Source of the DNA: a virus | Virus record (IMG/VR): IMGVR_UViG_3300006921_000025 | Coordinates: 1 to 46,023 of that record | Direction: 5' to 3' (one strand) | DNA length: 46,023 nt | In this document: piece after piece, positions 17,501 through 24,473 of the stretch | How positions within the stretch are numbered: the first letter of the stretch is position 1 | How the letters are laid out: each line of letters opens with the position of its first letter | Made by a program: the position numbers and the translations under genes | The notes under the pieces: model-generated | The model's database searches: none | What the model was told of the DNA's origin: nothing | Seen by the model: the letters and a program-made list of their open reading frames with translations, nothing else

Positions 17501-19769
17501 CAGAGGTCTTATTCATGACCCCAATCATAATATTACAACTATGGGATATCACATAGGTGAGGGTGATAGGAAATCCATTGAAGAAATGGAAGGTGGCTCG
17601 TTTCATAAAAATGTAGCAACTATATTCGACATGATGCATCAAGGTGATAGAACGATGTACGAATTGAATCCAACTATGAAAGTCGATAAAGCATTAGAAG
17701 TTCTAGGTTTACCTAATGATGAAGCACATCAAGATTATGTTAGAGATTATTTGTCTTCTTTAAATGGTCCAGTTAGAGCAGCATCATTAGGACAAATTGC
17801 AACATGGGGTCAAGAGATTATGCCTCAAGGAAGTGAACACATGGATGCTTTGAGTAGAGATGGTATTACGGATTTACATGGTCACATGGATAATAGATTA
17901 GAAGATTATAGAAACTCTATACCCAAAAAAAGAGATGATAGAACATTATATGAAAATATGAGTAGACCTAATACTGCTGCTCAATCTATGTCATCTTATC
18001 AAACTTTAAGTCAATTAAGAAGAAGAGTAAGACCTAGTAGCAAACGTTCAGTATTAGATAGAAACGAACTAGAACATTATGGATTATCTCATTATGAATC
18101 AAAAAACCCATTACATACAAGAGAAATGAATAAAAAAGGTAAACCACTAAAAAATATCAATAATCAACACGCTACGTATAAAGATATAGCAAGTCAGATA
18201 ATAACATACGATGAGCAATCTGCTGACAAAGGAAAAAACAATCAATTTACACCTTTTGAACTAGAACAAAAACCAACAATAGATTTCACTACTACACCTT
18301 TGAAGCCACTAAAATCTCAAGATGGAGTATTACTTCATGCTAATTGGCCTAGAGAACACGGTCATATGGCAGAGCCAACAGTTGGTTTTGAGTTTGAAAG
18401 AGATGGAAGACCTGTTGTGGGTAGCAATCCACAAACTTCTGCATACCCTAGTATGCCTCAAGCAGCATGGCGTCATGTGTTTGGTGAAGGTACATATGAT
18501 AATGTCATAGGTAATGTGGATATTACAAATCCTAGAATATTACAGACACAACCTGCTTGGAATCAAACTAATCCTATTACTGGTACATCATATGCTGACA
18601 ATCCTCAACAAATTGGTAAAGCCGATTTACCCAAAGAAGTGCCTTTAATCGACCCTTTACATCGTATATTTGATTTGGATGACTTAAATCAATTAAGAGG
18701 GTTTACTGGTGAATGGGTAGTCTCAACATTAGTTGACGGTACAAGATGCAAGGTTGTAAAGAAAAATAACAGAATAGTTGTATTCGATGAAAAAGGTGAA
18801 AAAATACCAGCAGATGATGATGTTAAAGATTCGTTAAAATTAGTTTGTAAGAAAGACTATGTTATAGATGGTATGATGAAAGATGGCGAGTTCTATGTTA
18901 ATGACATACTTCATTATGACGATGATGATGTTACTGAATTAACCACAAGAGAGAGAATTAAGATATTAAGAGGACAATTTGAAAGTTATCATCCTGTCTT
19001 TATTCCTAGTCCATCAGATGTTAGAATTACTGACGAAGTGGGGTTAGAGGCTGCGGTCAAAGACTTAGGCAAAGAATCTGATAAGATTATGCTTCGTGAT
19101 GCAAAGTCTACATACATGAAAGGAGAAGAAAAACATCCTAAGTGGGTAATATTGGCTAAGAGTGAAGTTGATTATCACGTTACATTTGCTACGGAAATAG
19201 ACAATGGACATTTTATTATTCATCTACCTGAGGATTTAGTCAAGTATGAAATTGTAGAAGGTAAGGCTGTCAATCCGGTATCTGCCATAGGTAGTTTAAG
19301 TAATTCTGATTATTCTATAAGATTAGCAAAAAGTCTAGAACCTTATTGGAGTTCTCATTTACAAGACCTGTTGAAAGAAGAATCTCAAATAGAAGCAGAA
19401 ATGGATGAAGAACAGGTAGAACAAGAGAGCGCTGGGATATTAAAACCTAAAACAGATAAGAATATTTTGTTAAAACCGAAACAAAAAGAAATGTATAAAG
19501 CATTATTAGTTATGGAAAAGATACTTGATAAAATAGAAAAAGGCCATAGTAACCTTGCAGGGAGAGGATTGGGAATAGATGTTGGTGGAGGTGTAGAAAG
19601 CCCTAGAGGACCAACAAGACTGACCGCAGAACAATCTTTACCTGATTGGGATATGAAGAATCGACCCACTGAGGACATGGAGAAACCCGAAGATTATCCG
19701 GGTAGAAAACAGAAAAAGAAACAAAATGCTTCGCAGTCTAGCGTTTTTGATGAAAAGAGCCTTGATTAG
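14508..19769 (+). CDS. Giant head-region protein with C-terminal inactive ligase-like nucleotidyltransferase fold
   Basis: 1753 residues from ATG 14508 (GAAGG upstream); ATG 14481 is an in-frame alternative overlapping the previous gene further. Residues 1-~1380 are His/Asn/charged-rich, mostly soluble, and not recognised. Residues ~1385-1560 follow the core of ATP-dependent DNA ligases: LDDLNQLRGFTGEWVVSTLV then D1410-G-T-R1413 (motif I), YVID1454-GMM (motif III), DGEFYVNDIL (IIIa), ELTTRERIKIL, SDKIMLRD...Y (IV) and KHPKWVILAKS (V). The nucleotide-accepting lysine of KxDGxR is Leu1408 and the motif III Glu is Met1456, so it should not form the adenylate. The C-terminus is Lys/Pro-rich and disordered. 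A structural, nucleotide- or DNA-binding role in the virion is inferred from its place between portal and protease. Confidence 0.75.
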   Translation: MRDESVEENAVDVYIRHRNDLIKAIYDNIYADDEVGFYIQSLQNLENQNITFDVTKADEMAFSYTAYMLKKAKKQKDINISRLIQQESVDHPWAGQIKNDHTMNQRHGKWPETTSTYGYWPFSEDNHPLRRKNAITGKPEWERKLSEMYFSDDDSPSFAQQLMGKEDAHESYHLKQGHSLYRGVKGGTRRAKRNKLDDKGNAIHAKNTKGDLLYDNENLPIYQQEDYQEELPRKQAFLGSKSNHGQSHYKHIHTTRLADFERWKKKQGDERLEELEKNGVNLEKEHFDQRMGDLILGGNTRGKLTRKISEQEYQEYFLNNPQFEDLAASKRDLRSKNSIKHNKKLGWETWAYGLEFVAPQDRTKILQHIHEHGTDHPEHQDIKLSDGHIMPMARLKLNKERRTNAELHHWTRMPHQFGPNTHQYLETSDDNTTSGMEGAVKKALNSVYLEPYEYTDPDTGETSMIEDSAHERLRKNIVKMFEGDVDIDDINNLFSFSNSDVAAIKRERKKGKSLKDIITSRIHKTSDVKLTEEGLQSLVGYDKKLNELDNHSIFNAYNEPLLDKEIMQQVMDNIQFQKGLATEEKPIRRGLSVTRIGNNGPKPDDKKLTPEEKSHYFEDKDGNLKGWAHMEEDAYSHSPGIGKTHTSYLDILHNHLSTDGGKSSPLGYLQTDEEGKGQTQYSIIPNSGNTGMFGNLHNIQRDTGVVGSGSALEIMAHTDKSRPNARGRILRNNHNNSSDTESTSFPNIMTRPPNIETNFDVDSEKYDIKRNISRDGAMQKLHSDNPFTRVGSAQRGDTSLMDSGAMHHRLLADNGRYPPWDSHPGWGVTSYEELFADPDKRTSMGVSHPEYLRMLGDAGSAESEGRGVEGEDLLFLEEELDRVRNLKGEELQQYMDEKRTNMNPQDFKNLEIKRAEDRVAELNNLLYPNEMKDLKPGGKGEQHSIDFYKKRLADKQAQAEYAKTVLLPMVLEHDPSAFDPSDPIKFMHNSQRLWEDAGRGLIHDPNHNITTMGYHIGEGDRKSIEEMEGGSFHKNVATIFDMMHQGDRTMYELNPTMKVDKALEVLGLPNDEAHQDYVRDYLSSLNGPVRAASLGQIATWGQEIMPQGSEHMDALSRDGITDLHGHMDNRLEDYRNSIPKKRDDRTLYENMSRPNTAAQSMSSYQTLSQLRRRVRPSSKRSVLDRNELEHYGLSHYESKNPLHTREMNKKGKPLKNINNQHATYKDIASQIITYDEQSADKGKNNQFTPFELEQKPTIDFTTTPLKPLKSQDGVLLHANWPREHGHMAEPTVGFEFERDGRPVVGSNPQTSAYPSMPQAAWRHVFGEGTYDNVIGNVDITNPRILQTQPAWNQTNPITGTSYADNPQQIGKADLPKEVPLIDPLHRIFDLDDLNQLRGFTGEWVVSTLVDGTRCKVVKKNNRIVVFDEKGEKIPADDDVKDSLKLVCKKDYVIDGMMKDGEFYVNDILHYDDDDVTELTTRERIKILRGQFESYHPVFIPSPSDVRITDEVGLEAAVKDLGKESDKIMLRDAKSTYMKGEEKHPKWVILAKSEVDYHVTFATEIDNGHFIIHLPEDLVKYEIVEGKAVNPVSAIGSLSNSDYSIRLAKSLEPYWSSHLQDLLKEESQIEAEMDEEQVEQESAGILKPKTDKNILLKPKQKEMYKALLVMEKILDKIEKGHSNLAGRGLGIDVGGGVESPRGPTRLTAEQSLPDWDMKNRPTEDMEKPEDYPGRKQKKKQNASQSSVFDEKSLD

Positions 19770-19817
19770 TAGTCACGTAGCAATTAAGTAGTAAGGATAT
19801 ACGTTACAGGGGTTAGT

Positions 19818-21185
19818 GTGCTCGGTAGTCAACAGCAATTCAGATACGGCGATGAACCAATTACCATCCTCAAGGGTGCTAATGACCTCATCGTCGCTGG
19901 TTATGCCAGTGTGGAAGTTGTAGACAAGCAAGGCGACGTAATAACAAAGGAGGCATTGAAACACGCATTTCGGAAATTCATGGAAAATCCGTCATACAGA
20001 AACGTTCAATTGGCTCACAGTAATATACAGATTGGAGATGTAGTACCGAATTACACTGATAGCGAAGGGAGGTTGTGGAAAAGCGAAGTCGATGATGTTG
20101 GGATGTTTGTAGTAGTACAACTCCGTAACGACATTGAGAAAGCAAAAGAGGTTTCAGCAGAAATCAGAAAAGGCGTTCTCAGAGGATTCAGTATCGGTGG
20201 TCAAGCGTTTAAAAGAGTCAGAAAATCTGATGCTAAACGAGGAGATTACCAAGAAATAAGTAAACTTGAATTACATGAGATAACCATTTGTGAAAAAGGC
20301 ATTAACCCCGAAGCAACATTTAGTATTTTAAAACAAGATAAAAACACGGAAGTGACAAATATGACAACAGAAAATGATGATGATATGATGAAGCAAATGA
20401 GTGACGTACTAAGTCGCTTAGAAGGTCGACTTGATAATATGGAGAAAGGCGAAATGCCACCTGCATTGAAAGAGGCTATTGCTGATAAAAAAGACGGCAA
20501 GAAAGAAGATATGAAAGATGACAAAAAGAAAGAAGATGCTGACGTAGAAAAGTCAGAATATTCTGATGTTATAACATCTGACTATCTTAACTGGATGGAA
20601 GACACTCTAAAGAGTGCTGGAGTTGACACTGCTGAGGCACGTGTTCACTTTGATAACCTAGAAAAAGCAAATCTAGGTTCTACACCCGAAGAACTGGCTG
20701 CATATGAAACACAAAGGACTGGACAAGCAAAAGGTCGAGTACAAGAAGGTGGAAACCCATCAACAGGTGCTTTAGGTAAAACTACTGGAACAGTAAAGAA
20801 ATCCGATTTCATTAATCCAGCAACATTATCAGATTCAGACATCGAGTCTGCATATGAAGTATACAAAGCAGCAGCAATGGAACAAGAGTTCCGTGGCTCT
20901 CTAGAATCAACTTTTGCAAATCGTTTTGCAACAGAACGTACAGCAGAAATCGCAAAAGCAGAAGCAGCAGCATACGATGCTCGCGGTCCGTTAGACGAGA
21001 TAACAAAAGCAATCAGTGCATTATCAGAGCGCATTGAGTCAATCAGTACTCCAGCAGTAAGCGGAGAAGCAATCGCTAAATCAGTAGATACTACATCAGT
21101 CGTAGTACCTTCTACGGAGGATATGGCTAAGATGTCTTGGGATGAGGTTCATCACCTAGCATCAAAAGCCTTCACCCCGGAGTGA
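19818..21185 (+). CDS. Prohead maturation protease fused to scaffold domain (GTG start)
   Basis: 455 residues. GTG 19818 follows CAGGGG; no better ATG exists upstream of the conserved core. Residues ~15-175 match the HK97-type prohead protease: LIVAGYASVEVVDKQGDVI, catalytic His in LAH67SN, nucleophile Ser in GFS125IGG, and the ELHEITICEKGINPEA strand. Residues ~182-455 are an acidic, Lys/Asp/Ala-rich, helical scaffold-type region ending MSWDEVHHLASKAFTPE. In this family the protease assembles inside the procapsid, cleaves the scaffold and itself, and is lost before packaging completes. It lies directly upstream of the capsid gene. An internal start at 20361 may produce the scaffold part alone. 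Confidence 0.92.
   Translation: MLGSQQQFRYGDEPITILKGANDLIVAGYASVEVVDKQGDVITKEALKHAFRKFMENPSYRNVQLAHSNIQIGDVVPNYTDSEGRLWKSEVDDVGMFVVVQLRNDIEKAKEVSAEIRKGVLRGFSIGGQAFKRVRKSDAKRGDYQEISKLELHEITICEKGINPEATFSILKQDKNTEVTNMTTENDDDMMKQMSDVLSRLEGRLDNMEKGEMPPALKEAIADKKDGKKEDMKDDKKKEDADVEKSEYSDVITSDYLNWMEDTLKSAGVDTAEARVHFDNLEKANLGSTPEELAAYETQRTGQAKGRVQEGGNPSTGALGKTTGTVKKSDFINPATLSDSDIESAYEVYKAAAMEQEFRGSLESTFANRFATERTAEIAKAEAAAYDARGPLDEITKAISALSERIESISTPAVSGEAIAKSVDTTSVVVPSTEDMAKMSWDEVHHLASKAFTPE
20348..20355 (+). promoter_or_regulatory. Internal Shine-Dalgarno for a scaffold-only product
   Basis: GGAAGTGA differs by one base from GGAGGTGA, the form used before many genes here, and sits five bases before the in-frame ATG 20361 inside the protease-scaffold gene. 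Nearby genes use the same element and spacing, for example the one at 23246. Confidence 0.55.
20361..21185 (+). CDS. Probable internally initiated scaffold protein (nested in protease gene)
   Basis: Starting at ATG 20361 (residue 182 of the full protein), this would be a 274-residue scaffold: MTTENDDDMMKQMSDVLSRLEGR..., a charged Lys/Asp linker, helices, and the C-terminal MSWDEVH motif. The start coincides with the end of the protease domain and has a good ribosome site. Phage lambda (C/Nu3) and other viruses make scaffold this way, giving excess scaffold over protease. Expression here is inferred from the sequence layout only. Confidence 0.5.
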   Translation: MTTENDDDMMKQMSDVLSRLEGRLDNMEKGEMPPALKEAIADKKDGKKEDMKDDKKKEDADVEKSEYSDVITSDYLNWMEDTLKSAGVDTAEARVHFDNLEKANLGSTPEELAAYETQRTGQAKGRVQEGGNPSTGALGKTTGTVKKSDFINPATLSDSDIESAYEVYKAAAMEQEFRGSLESTFANRFATERTAEIAKAEAAAYDARGPLDEITKAISALSERIESISTPAVSGEAIAKSVDTTSVVVPSTEDMAKMSWDEVHHLASKAFTPE

Positions 21186-21204
21186 ATAAATCGAAAAAAG
21201 GAAA

Positions 21205-21228
21205 TAAACGGAGGAAAAAAATATGGCA
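21205..21228 (+). promoter_or_regulatory. Strong translation leader of the capsid gene (copy 1 of a 24-base repeat)
   Basis: A 24-base block containing ACGGAGGAAAAAAATATGG spans the ribosome site and start codon of the capsid gene. It is identical to the block at 22382-22405 before the next gene. The GGAGG core and A-tract spacer fit very high translation. Confidence 0.85.
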
Positions 21229-22362
21229 AGAGATTACGTACGAACAATAACAGATATGGAAAGATACTACTATGGTGCAGGTAACGCAATGGGTTACTCA
21301 TACACTGGTAGTGAATTACTCAAGGCTGACAGCCCTATGCTGTCCACAACAGGCGGAACATACCAAGCAATCTACGGTCGCAAAGTATGGTCACAATTGA
21401 ACCAAGAGTTCAATGCTTTCTCAATACTACCTAAGAAACCATGGGACAGAAGCGGATGGCGCGTTATCACTGGCAGACCAAATGCTGGTGTTGTACACGG
21501 TGGAGTTGCAGAGAACGCAACATTACCTGAGACTGTAAAACCTACCTTCCAGCACATTGCTGCAAAACCAAAGACAATCGCACACACATTCGATATGTCT
21601 GAAACAGCAATCTTCCTTGCAGATAAGGATGATGGAATGGGAGATATTCGCTCAGTTCTTAAAGAAGAAATGGGTAAACATCACGCAGAAATGGTCAACA
21701 AGATGCTTCTTGTAGATACAGACGAACTTGCTGGTAACAACTTCGAGTCATTAGATAGAATCACAGCAAGCGATGCTACTATGGGTCAAGACACAAACTG
21801 GGTTACTGCTGCGGCAGACTTAGATTTATACAGTATTGACAGGAGTGCTAACACATGGTCAGATGCAGAAACCAACCTTGGTACTGCTGGAGCAGATAGA
21901 GTTCTATCTCTAGACCAAATCGATGACCTATTCCAAAAGATATGGGTTCGTGGTGGAAATCCAAAAGTTATGCTAACTGGATATGACACATTGATGAGAC
22001 TACAACAACTTCTACAATCACAACAGAGATTCATGGAAGAGAAGAGAGTAACACCAACCTACAACGGTGTAAAAGGTGTACCGGGTATGGAAGCAGGTTT
22101 CATAGTTGCAACATACAACGGAGTACCTATCATACCAACAAAAGATATGGATGACGATGGTAACCTATCAAAAATCTACTATCTAGATACAGATTACCTA
22201 CACTTTAGCACAGCAATACCAACTCAGTACTTTGAGTCCGGTATCGAGACTGGTGACCCATTCGCAATTAACAGACTAGGCCAAGAAGGACTATACCGAA
22301 CCATGGGTGAAGTATGGACTACTTTCTTTGGAGCACAAGGGAGCATTCGTAACCTAAAGTAA
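21223..22362 (+). CDS. Major capsid protein, HK97 fold
   Basis: 379 residues, downstream of the protease-scaffold gene and with the strongest ribosome site in the window. The N-terminal ~50 residues (MARDYVRTITDMERYYYGAGN...) form the extended arm region. The rest follows HK97-type capsids: GRKVWSQLNQEFNAFSILPKKPW, a VHGGVAENATLPETVKP loop, a helix with EEMGKHHAEMVNKML (spine helix), and MLTGYDTLMRLQQLLQSQQRFMEE near the A-domain, then the GEVWTTFFGAQGSIRNLK end. Codon use shifts to more AAC, CCA and GCA than neighbours, as expected of a very highly expressed gene. It builds the icosahedral shell on the scaffold encoded just upstream. Confidence 0.9.
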   Translation: MARDYVRTITDMERYYYGAGNAMGYSYTGSELLKADSPMLSTTGGTYQAIYGRKVWSQLNQEFNAFSILPKKPWDRSGWRVITGRPNAGVVHGGVAENATLPETVKPTFQHIAAKPKTIAHTFDMSETAIFLADKDDGMGDIRSVLKEEMGKHHAEMVNKMLLVDTDELAGNNFESLDRITASDATMGQDTNWVTAAADLDLYSIDRSANTWSDAETNLGTAGADRVLSLDQIDDLFQKIWVRGGNPKVMLTGYDTLMRLQQLLQSQQRFMEEKRVTPTYNGVKGVPGMEAGFIVATYNGVPIIPTKDMDDDGNLSKIYYLDTDYLHFSTAIPTQYFESGIETGDPFAINRLGQEGLYRTMGEVWTTFFGAQGSIRNLK

Positions 22363-22381
22363 GGTTATTGCGGGAAATAAT

Positions 22382-22405
22382 TAAACGGAGGAAAAAAATA
22401 TGGCA
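22382..22405 (+). promoter_or_regulatory. Strong translation leader (copy 2 of the 24-base repeat)
   Basis: Identical over 24 bases to the capsid gene leader at 21205-21228, including GGAGG, seven A residues, ATATGG and CA. Just upstream both gaps also share GGAAATAA. The arrangement suggests a leader duplicated, or held identical by selection, to match expression of two abundant virion proteins. Confidence 0.85.
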
Positions 22406-22795
22406 GATACTTTAACATTAGGCGGAACAGCGACAGCAACATTAGTAGGAGCATGGGAACTCAGAGCGGGTTCTCATAGCACTACTGAATGGTTAGATGG
22501 AGCAGCAGACACAACATATCCGGGCGGTGGTCCGGGTACATTCAGCGCAGTAAATACCGATGGAGCAAACGGATACGACCCAGCACCAAAAATGGCATTA
22601 ATTAACGTAACAGGTGGAGCAGATGGTGAAACAATCATTCTCTCCGGTGGAGCATCAGCAATCCTGAGCGTTATGGCAACCGACGCAGGGGAAGCAGCAG
22701 TAGCAGTTGGAGCATCTTTCACAGCATTAACTGCAACTCTACAATATCTAAGCGGTACATCAAACGTTACAACAGTAATGATACTATACAACTGA
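22400..22795 (+). CDS. Probable capsid decoration (cement) protein
   Basis: 131 residues, nearly all small and hydrophobic/Thr-rich beta-type sequence (MADTLTLGGTATATLVGAWEL..., ATLQYLSGTSNVTTVMILYN) with Gly/Pro turns and no enzyme motif. It follows the capsid gene directly and has the same 24-base translation leader, so it should be made in similar amounts. Decoration or cement proteins commonly occupy this slot and are small beta-rich proteins. A fibre-like head appendage is an alternative. Confidence 0.65.
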   Translation: MADTLTLGGTATATLVGAWELRAGSHSTTEWLDGAADTTYPGGGPGTFSAVNTDGANGYDPAPKMALINVTGGADGETIILSGGASAILSVMATDAGEAAVAVGASFTALTATLQYLSGTSNVTTVMILYN

Positions 22796-22805
22796 GGTGG
22801 TTTAA

Positions 22806-23231
22806 CTGCCCACAGTAACATATACTGGACCTTACTACAAAAAGAAATCTCCTGACCCAAAAGTCAGGGATTTCCAACGTGGTGAATCTAGACAAGTCAG
22901 TCAGGCTTGGGTAGACCAGTTTAGACGTAAAATGGGTGATGGTATGCGCATCGAAGGTGATGAATTACTACACTCAGATGCATTAGGTGATGGATTACCG
23001 GATTCAGGATGGCGTAAAGCACAGATTGAAACTTGGTTGAAATCATATGGTGTAACAGTACCCGGTGGATACAAAACGAAGTCATCTTTACTCACAATGG
23101 TCGACATGGTTTTAAGCCCGGCGGCTGAGGAAGAGATAGAACCGGAACTAGTGGTCGAAGAAGTTGTTGATGAAATAATTCAAGAAGCAGTAGAAGAAGC
23201 ATCAGTAGTACCAATTATAGAAGAAAATTAA
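22806..23231 (+). CDS. HeH/SAP-like domain protein with probable CTG start
   Basis: The frame is clearly coding from 22806: after a TAA at 22803-22805 it reads LPTVTYTGPYYKKKSPDP... through to the first ATG at 22932, with no ATG, GTG or TTG between. GAGGTGG ends five bases before CTG 22806, the usual spacing here, so initiation at CTG giving 141 residues is proposed. Starting at 22932 would leave only 99 residues and no ribosome site. Residues ~66-103 (SGWRKAQIETWLKSYGV...) resemble a helix-extended-helix or SAP domain. The C-terminal ~35 residues are a Glu/Val-rich acidic tail. Similar small domains occur in phage head-completion genes; a connector or head-plug role is inferred. Confidence 0.7.
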   Translation: MPTVTYTGPYYKKKSPDPKVRDFQRGESRQVSQAWVDQFRRKMGDGMRIEGDELLHSDALGDGLPDSGWRKAQIETWLKSYGVTVPGGYKTKSSLLTMVDMVLSPAAEEEIEPELVVEEVVDEIIQEAVEEASVVPIIEEN

Positions 23232-23245
23232 GGAAGTGAAAAAAT

Positions 23246-23524
23246 ATGGCATTTAGCAGTACAGAAGATAATAGAACACACGTATTAGGCGACCTAATGA
23301 TGGTTACCGGAGATTGGAACGCAGCGAGCGTAGCAACAGGCACGATAGTAACGGGCTTATCAGAGATACTCGCTTGTGGAGTAATGGGCGACACCTTTGG
23401 TGACGTTACTGGTGGAGGCGTAGACGGAGCATTTGCTATCGTTGCAGACGCAGCACCCGGCTCATTAGTAGTCGATTGCGTCAGTGGAAACACTGGTTCT
23501 TGGTGGGCACTAGGAAAGCGCTGA
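23246..23524 (+). CDS. Small beta-rich virion protein
   Basis: 92 residues with GGAAGTGA six bases upstream. It has a Gly/Thr/Val-rich beta pattern: LGDLMMVTGDWNAASVATG then TIVTGLSEILACG and GSLVVDCVSGNTGSWWALGKR. This resembles short proteins found in many tailed-phage structural clusters after the capsid gene, usually annotated as hypothetical or decoration-like. A minor head or spike component is plausible. No catalytic or membrane features are seen. Confidence 0.65.
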   Translation: MAFSSTEDNRTHVLGDLMMVTGDWNAASVATGTIVTGLSEILACGVMGDTFGDVTGGGVDGAFAIVADAAPGSLVVDCVSGNTGSWWALGKR

Positions 23525-23540
23525 TTTGGCGGTGACCTAG

Positions 23541-23735
23541 ATGGTTAAAGCAATACAAGTACTTGGACCTTATAGTCCTAAAGCATTTTCAGATGCAGGT
23601 AATGATGGTGTATTAAGCACTGCTATGACTACTGACATTGAAGCATTAACTGGTTATGCTAGTGCAAAGATAATTTCAGTAGAGCCGATTACAGTATTAG
23701 GTAATATATTCTTAGTAGTATATCAGAAAGCATGA
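23541..23735 (+). CDS. Small hypothetical protein
   Basis: 64 residues, MVKAIQVLGPYSPKAFS... ending in a hydrophobic beta-like stretch (ISVEPITVLGNIFLVVYQ). GGCGGTGA precedes the ATG at the usual spacing, which supports it as real. It lies in the run of small head genes between capsid and adaptor. No family is recognised. Confidence 0.6.
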   Translation: MVKAIQVLGPYSPKAFSDAGNDGVLSTAMTTDIEALTGYASAKIISVEPITVLGNIFLVVYQKA

Positions 23736-23754
23736 TAGAAGGTGGTGTGAGTGA

Positions 23755-24057
23755 ATGTCAGGATTCGAGTTACAAACGCTTGATATTGATGACATTAGCA
23801 GAGCACAAAAACATAACGTACGCTCAGATATTCATTACGATGCAGGTACTGTGCAAAACACAGATGCTCCGTTGAAGGGTATCACTAGGAAACAGAGAGC
23901 AAGAAACTCAGAAATCGCTGATGTATTAGATATAGGTGCAGGTACACGTTGTGTACATTGTGGATTACTCCATTTCATGTGGAGGGCTACTTGTGGTGCT
24001 TGCGACAAACCTATGGACTATAATCTCGGTAGCCGTAATGAGGAGGCGAGGTTATGA
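23755..24057 (+). CDS. Zinc-ribbon protein
   Basis: 100 residues; GGTGGTG upstream. The C-terminal part has C66xxC69-x10-C80xxC83 (RCVHCG...CGACDKPMDY), a typical zinc ribbon. The N-terminal 60 residues are polar. The stop overlaps the next start (ATGA at 24054). The same ribbon spacing is seen in the portal insertion at residues 86-103. A small connector or DNA-contacting head protein is inferred from position. Confidence 0.75.
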   Translation: MSGFELQTLDIDDISRAQKHNVRSDIHYDAGTVQNTDAPLKGITRKQRARNSEIADVLDIGAGTRCVHCGLLHFMWRATCGACDKPMDYNLGSRNEEARL

Positions 24058-24473
24058 ACAAGTTTGATATTGCTTGGTCGGTTCTCAAGGCTCTACCTGA
24101 ACAGCAATTATTCTCAACTGATGAAGACACGTATGGTTATCCTGAACTTGGAGAAATCGAGCCTGATGTATACGGTCTAGGTACAATTCATCCGGCTGCG
24201 TTGGCTATGGCTCGTAGGAAACAAGCAAAGAGTCCTCTCGGCTCAGTTCAAATACAGAGACTAGAAGAACCCGATTATGGAATACAAGAAAGAACTGGCA
24301 GTCCTGAGTACGTACCTTATGACGAAAGAAATGTAGAAGACATCAAGCGGTACGGTGGAGCAGCAACTGGGCATTACGACCCGAAGCACCCTGATTTTAG
24401 AATAAAACCCAATTATCCAAATAGAGACCCTACTTATTTTGATACACCTCTAAACTTGGAGGGGGGTAAGTAA
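24054..24473 (+). CDS. Hypothetical protein
   Basis: 139 residues, preceded by GAGGAGG and overlapping the previous stop. After a short helix (MNKFDIAWSVLKALPEQQLF) it is rich in Pro, Tyr, Asp and Gly (EDTYGYPELGEIEPDVYGLG; HYDPKHPDFRIKPNYPNRDP) and is likely extended or disordered. The stop overlaps the following adaptor gene start (TAATG), implying coupled synthesis. Family not recognised. Confidence 0.7.
   Translation: MNKFDIAWSVLKALPEQQLFSTDEDTYGYPELGEIEPDVYGLGTIHPAALAMARRKQAKSPLGSVQIQRLEEPDYGIQERTGSPEYVPYDERNVEDIKRYGGAATGHYDPKHPDFRIKPNYPNRDPTYFDTPLNLEGGK

Noticed and set aside
18660-19240. Functional DNA ligase
   Set aside because: The motif I lysine and the motif III glutamate are replaced by Leu and Met, so end joining by the usual adenylation route is not expected.
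19770-19817. Promoter or terminator before the protease gene
   Set aside because: The 48-base gap has no hairpin with T-run and no convincing TATA/BRE element, so I could only support the GTG start and its GGGG site.
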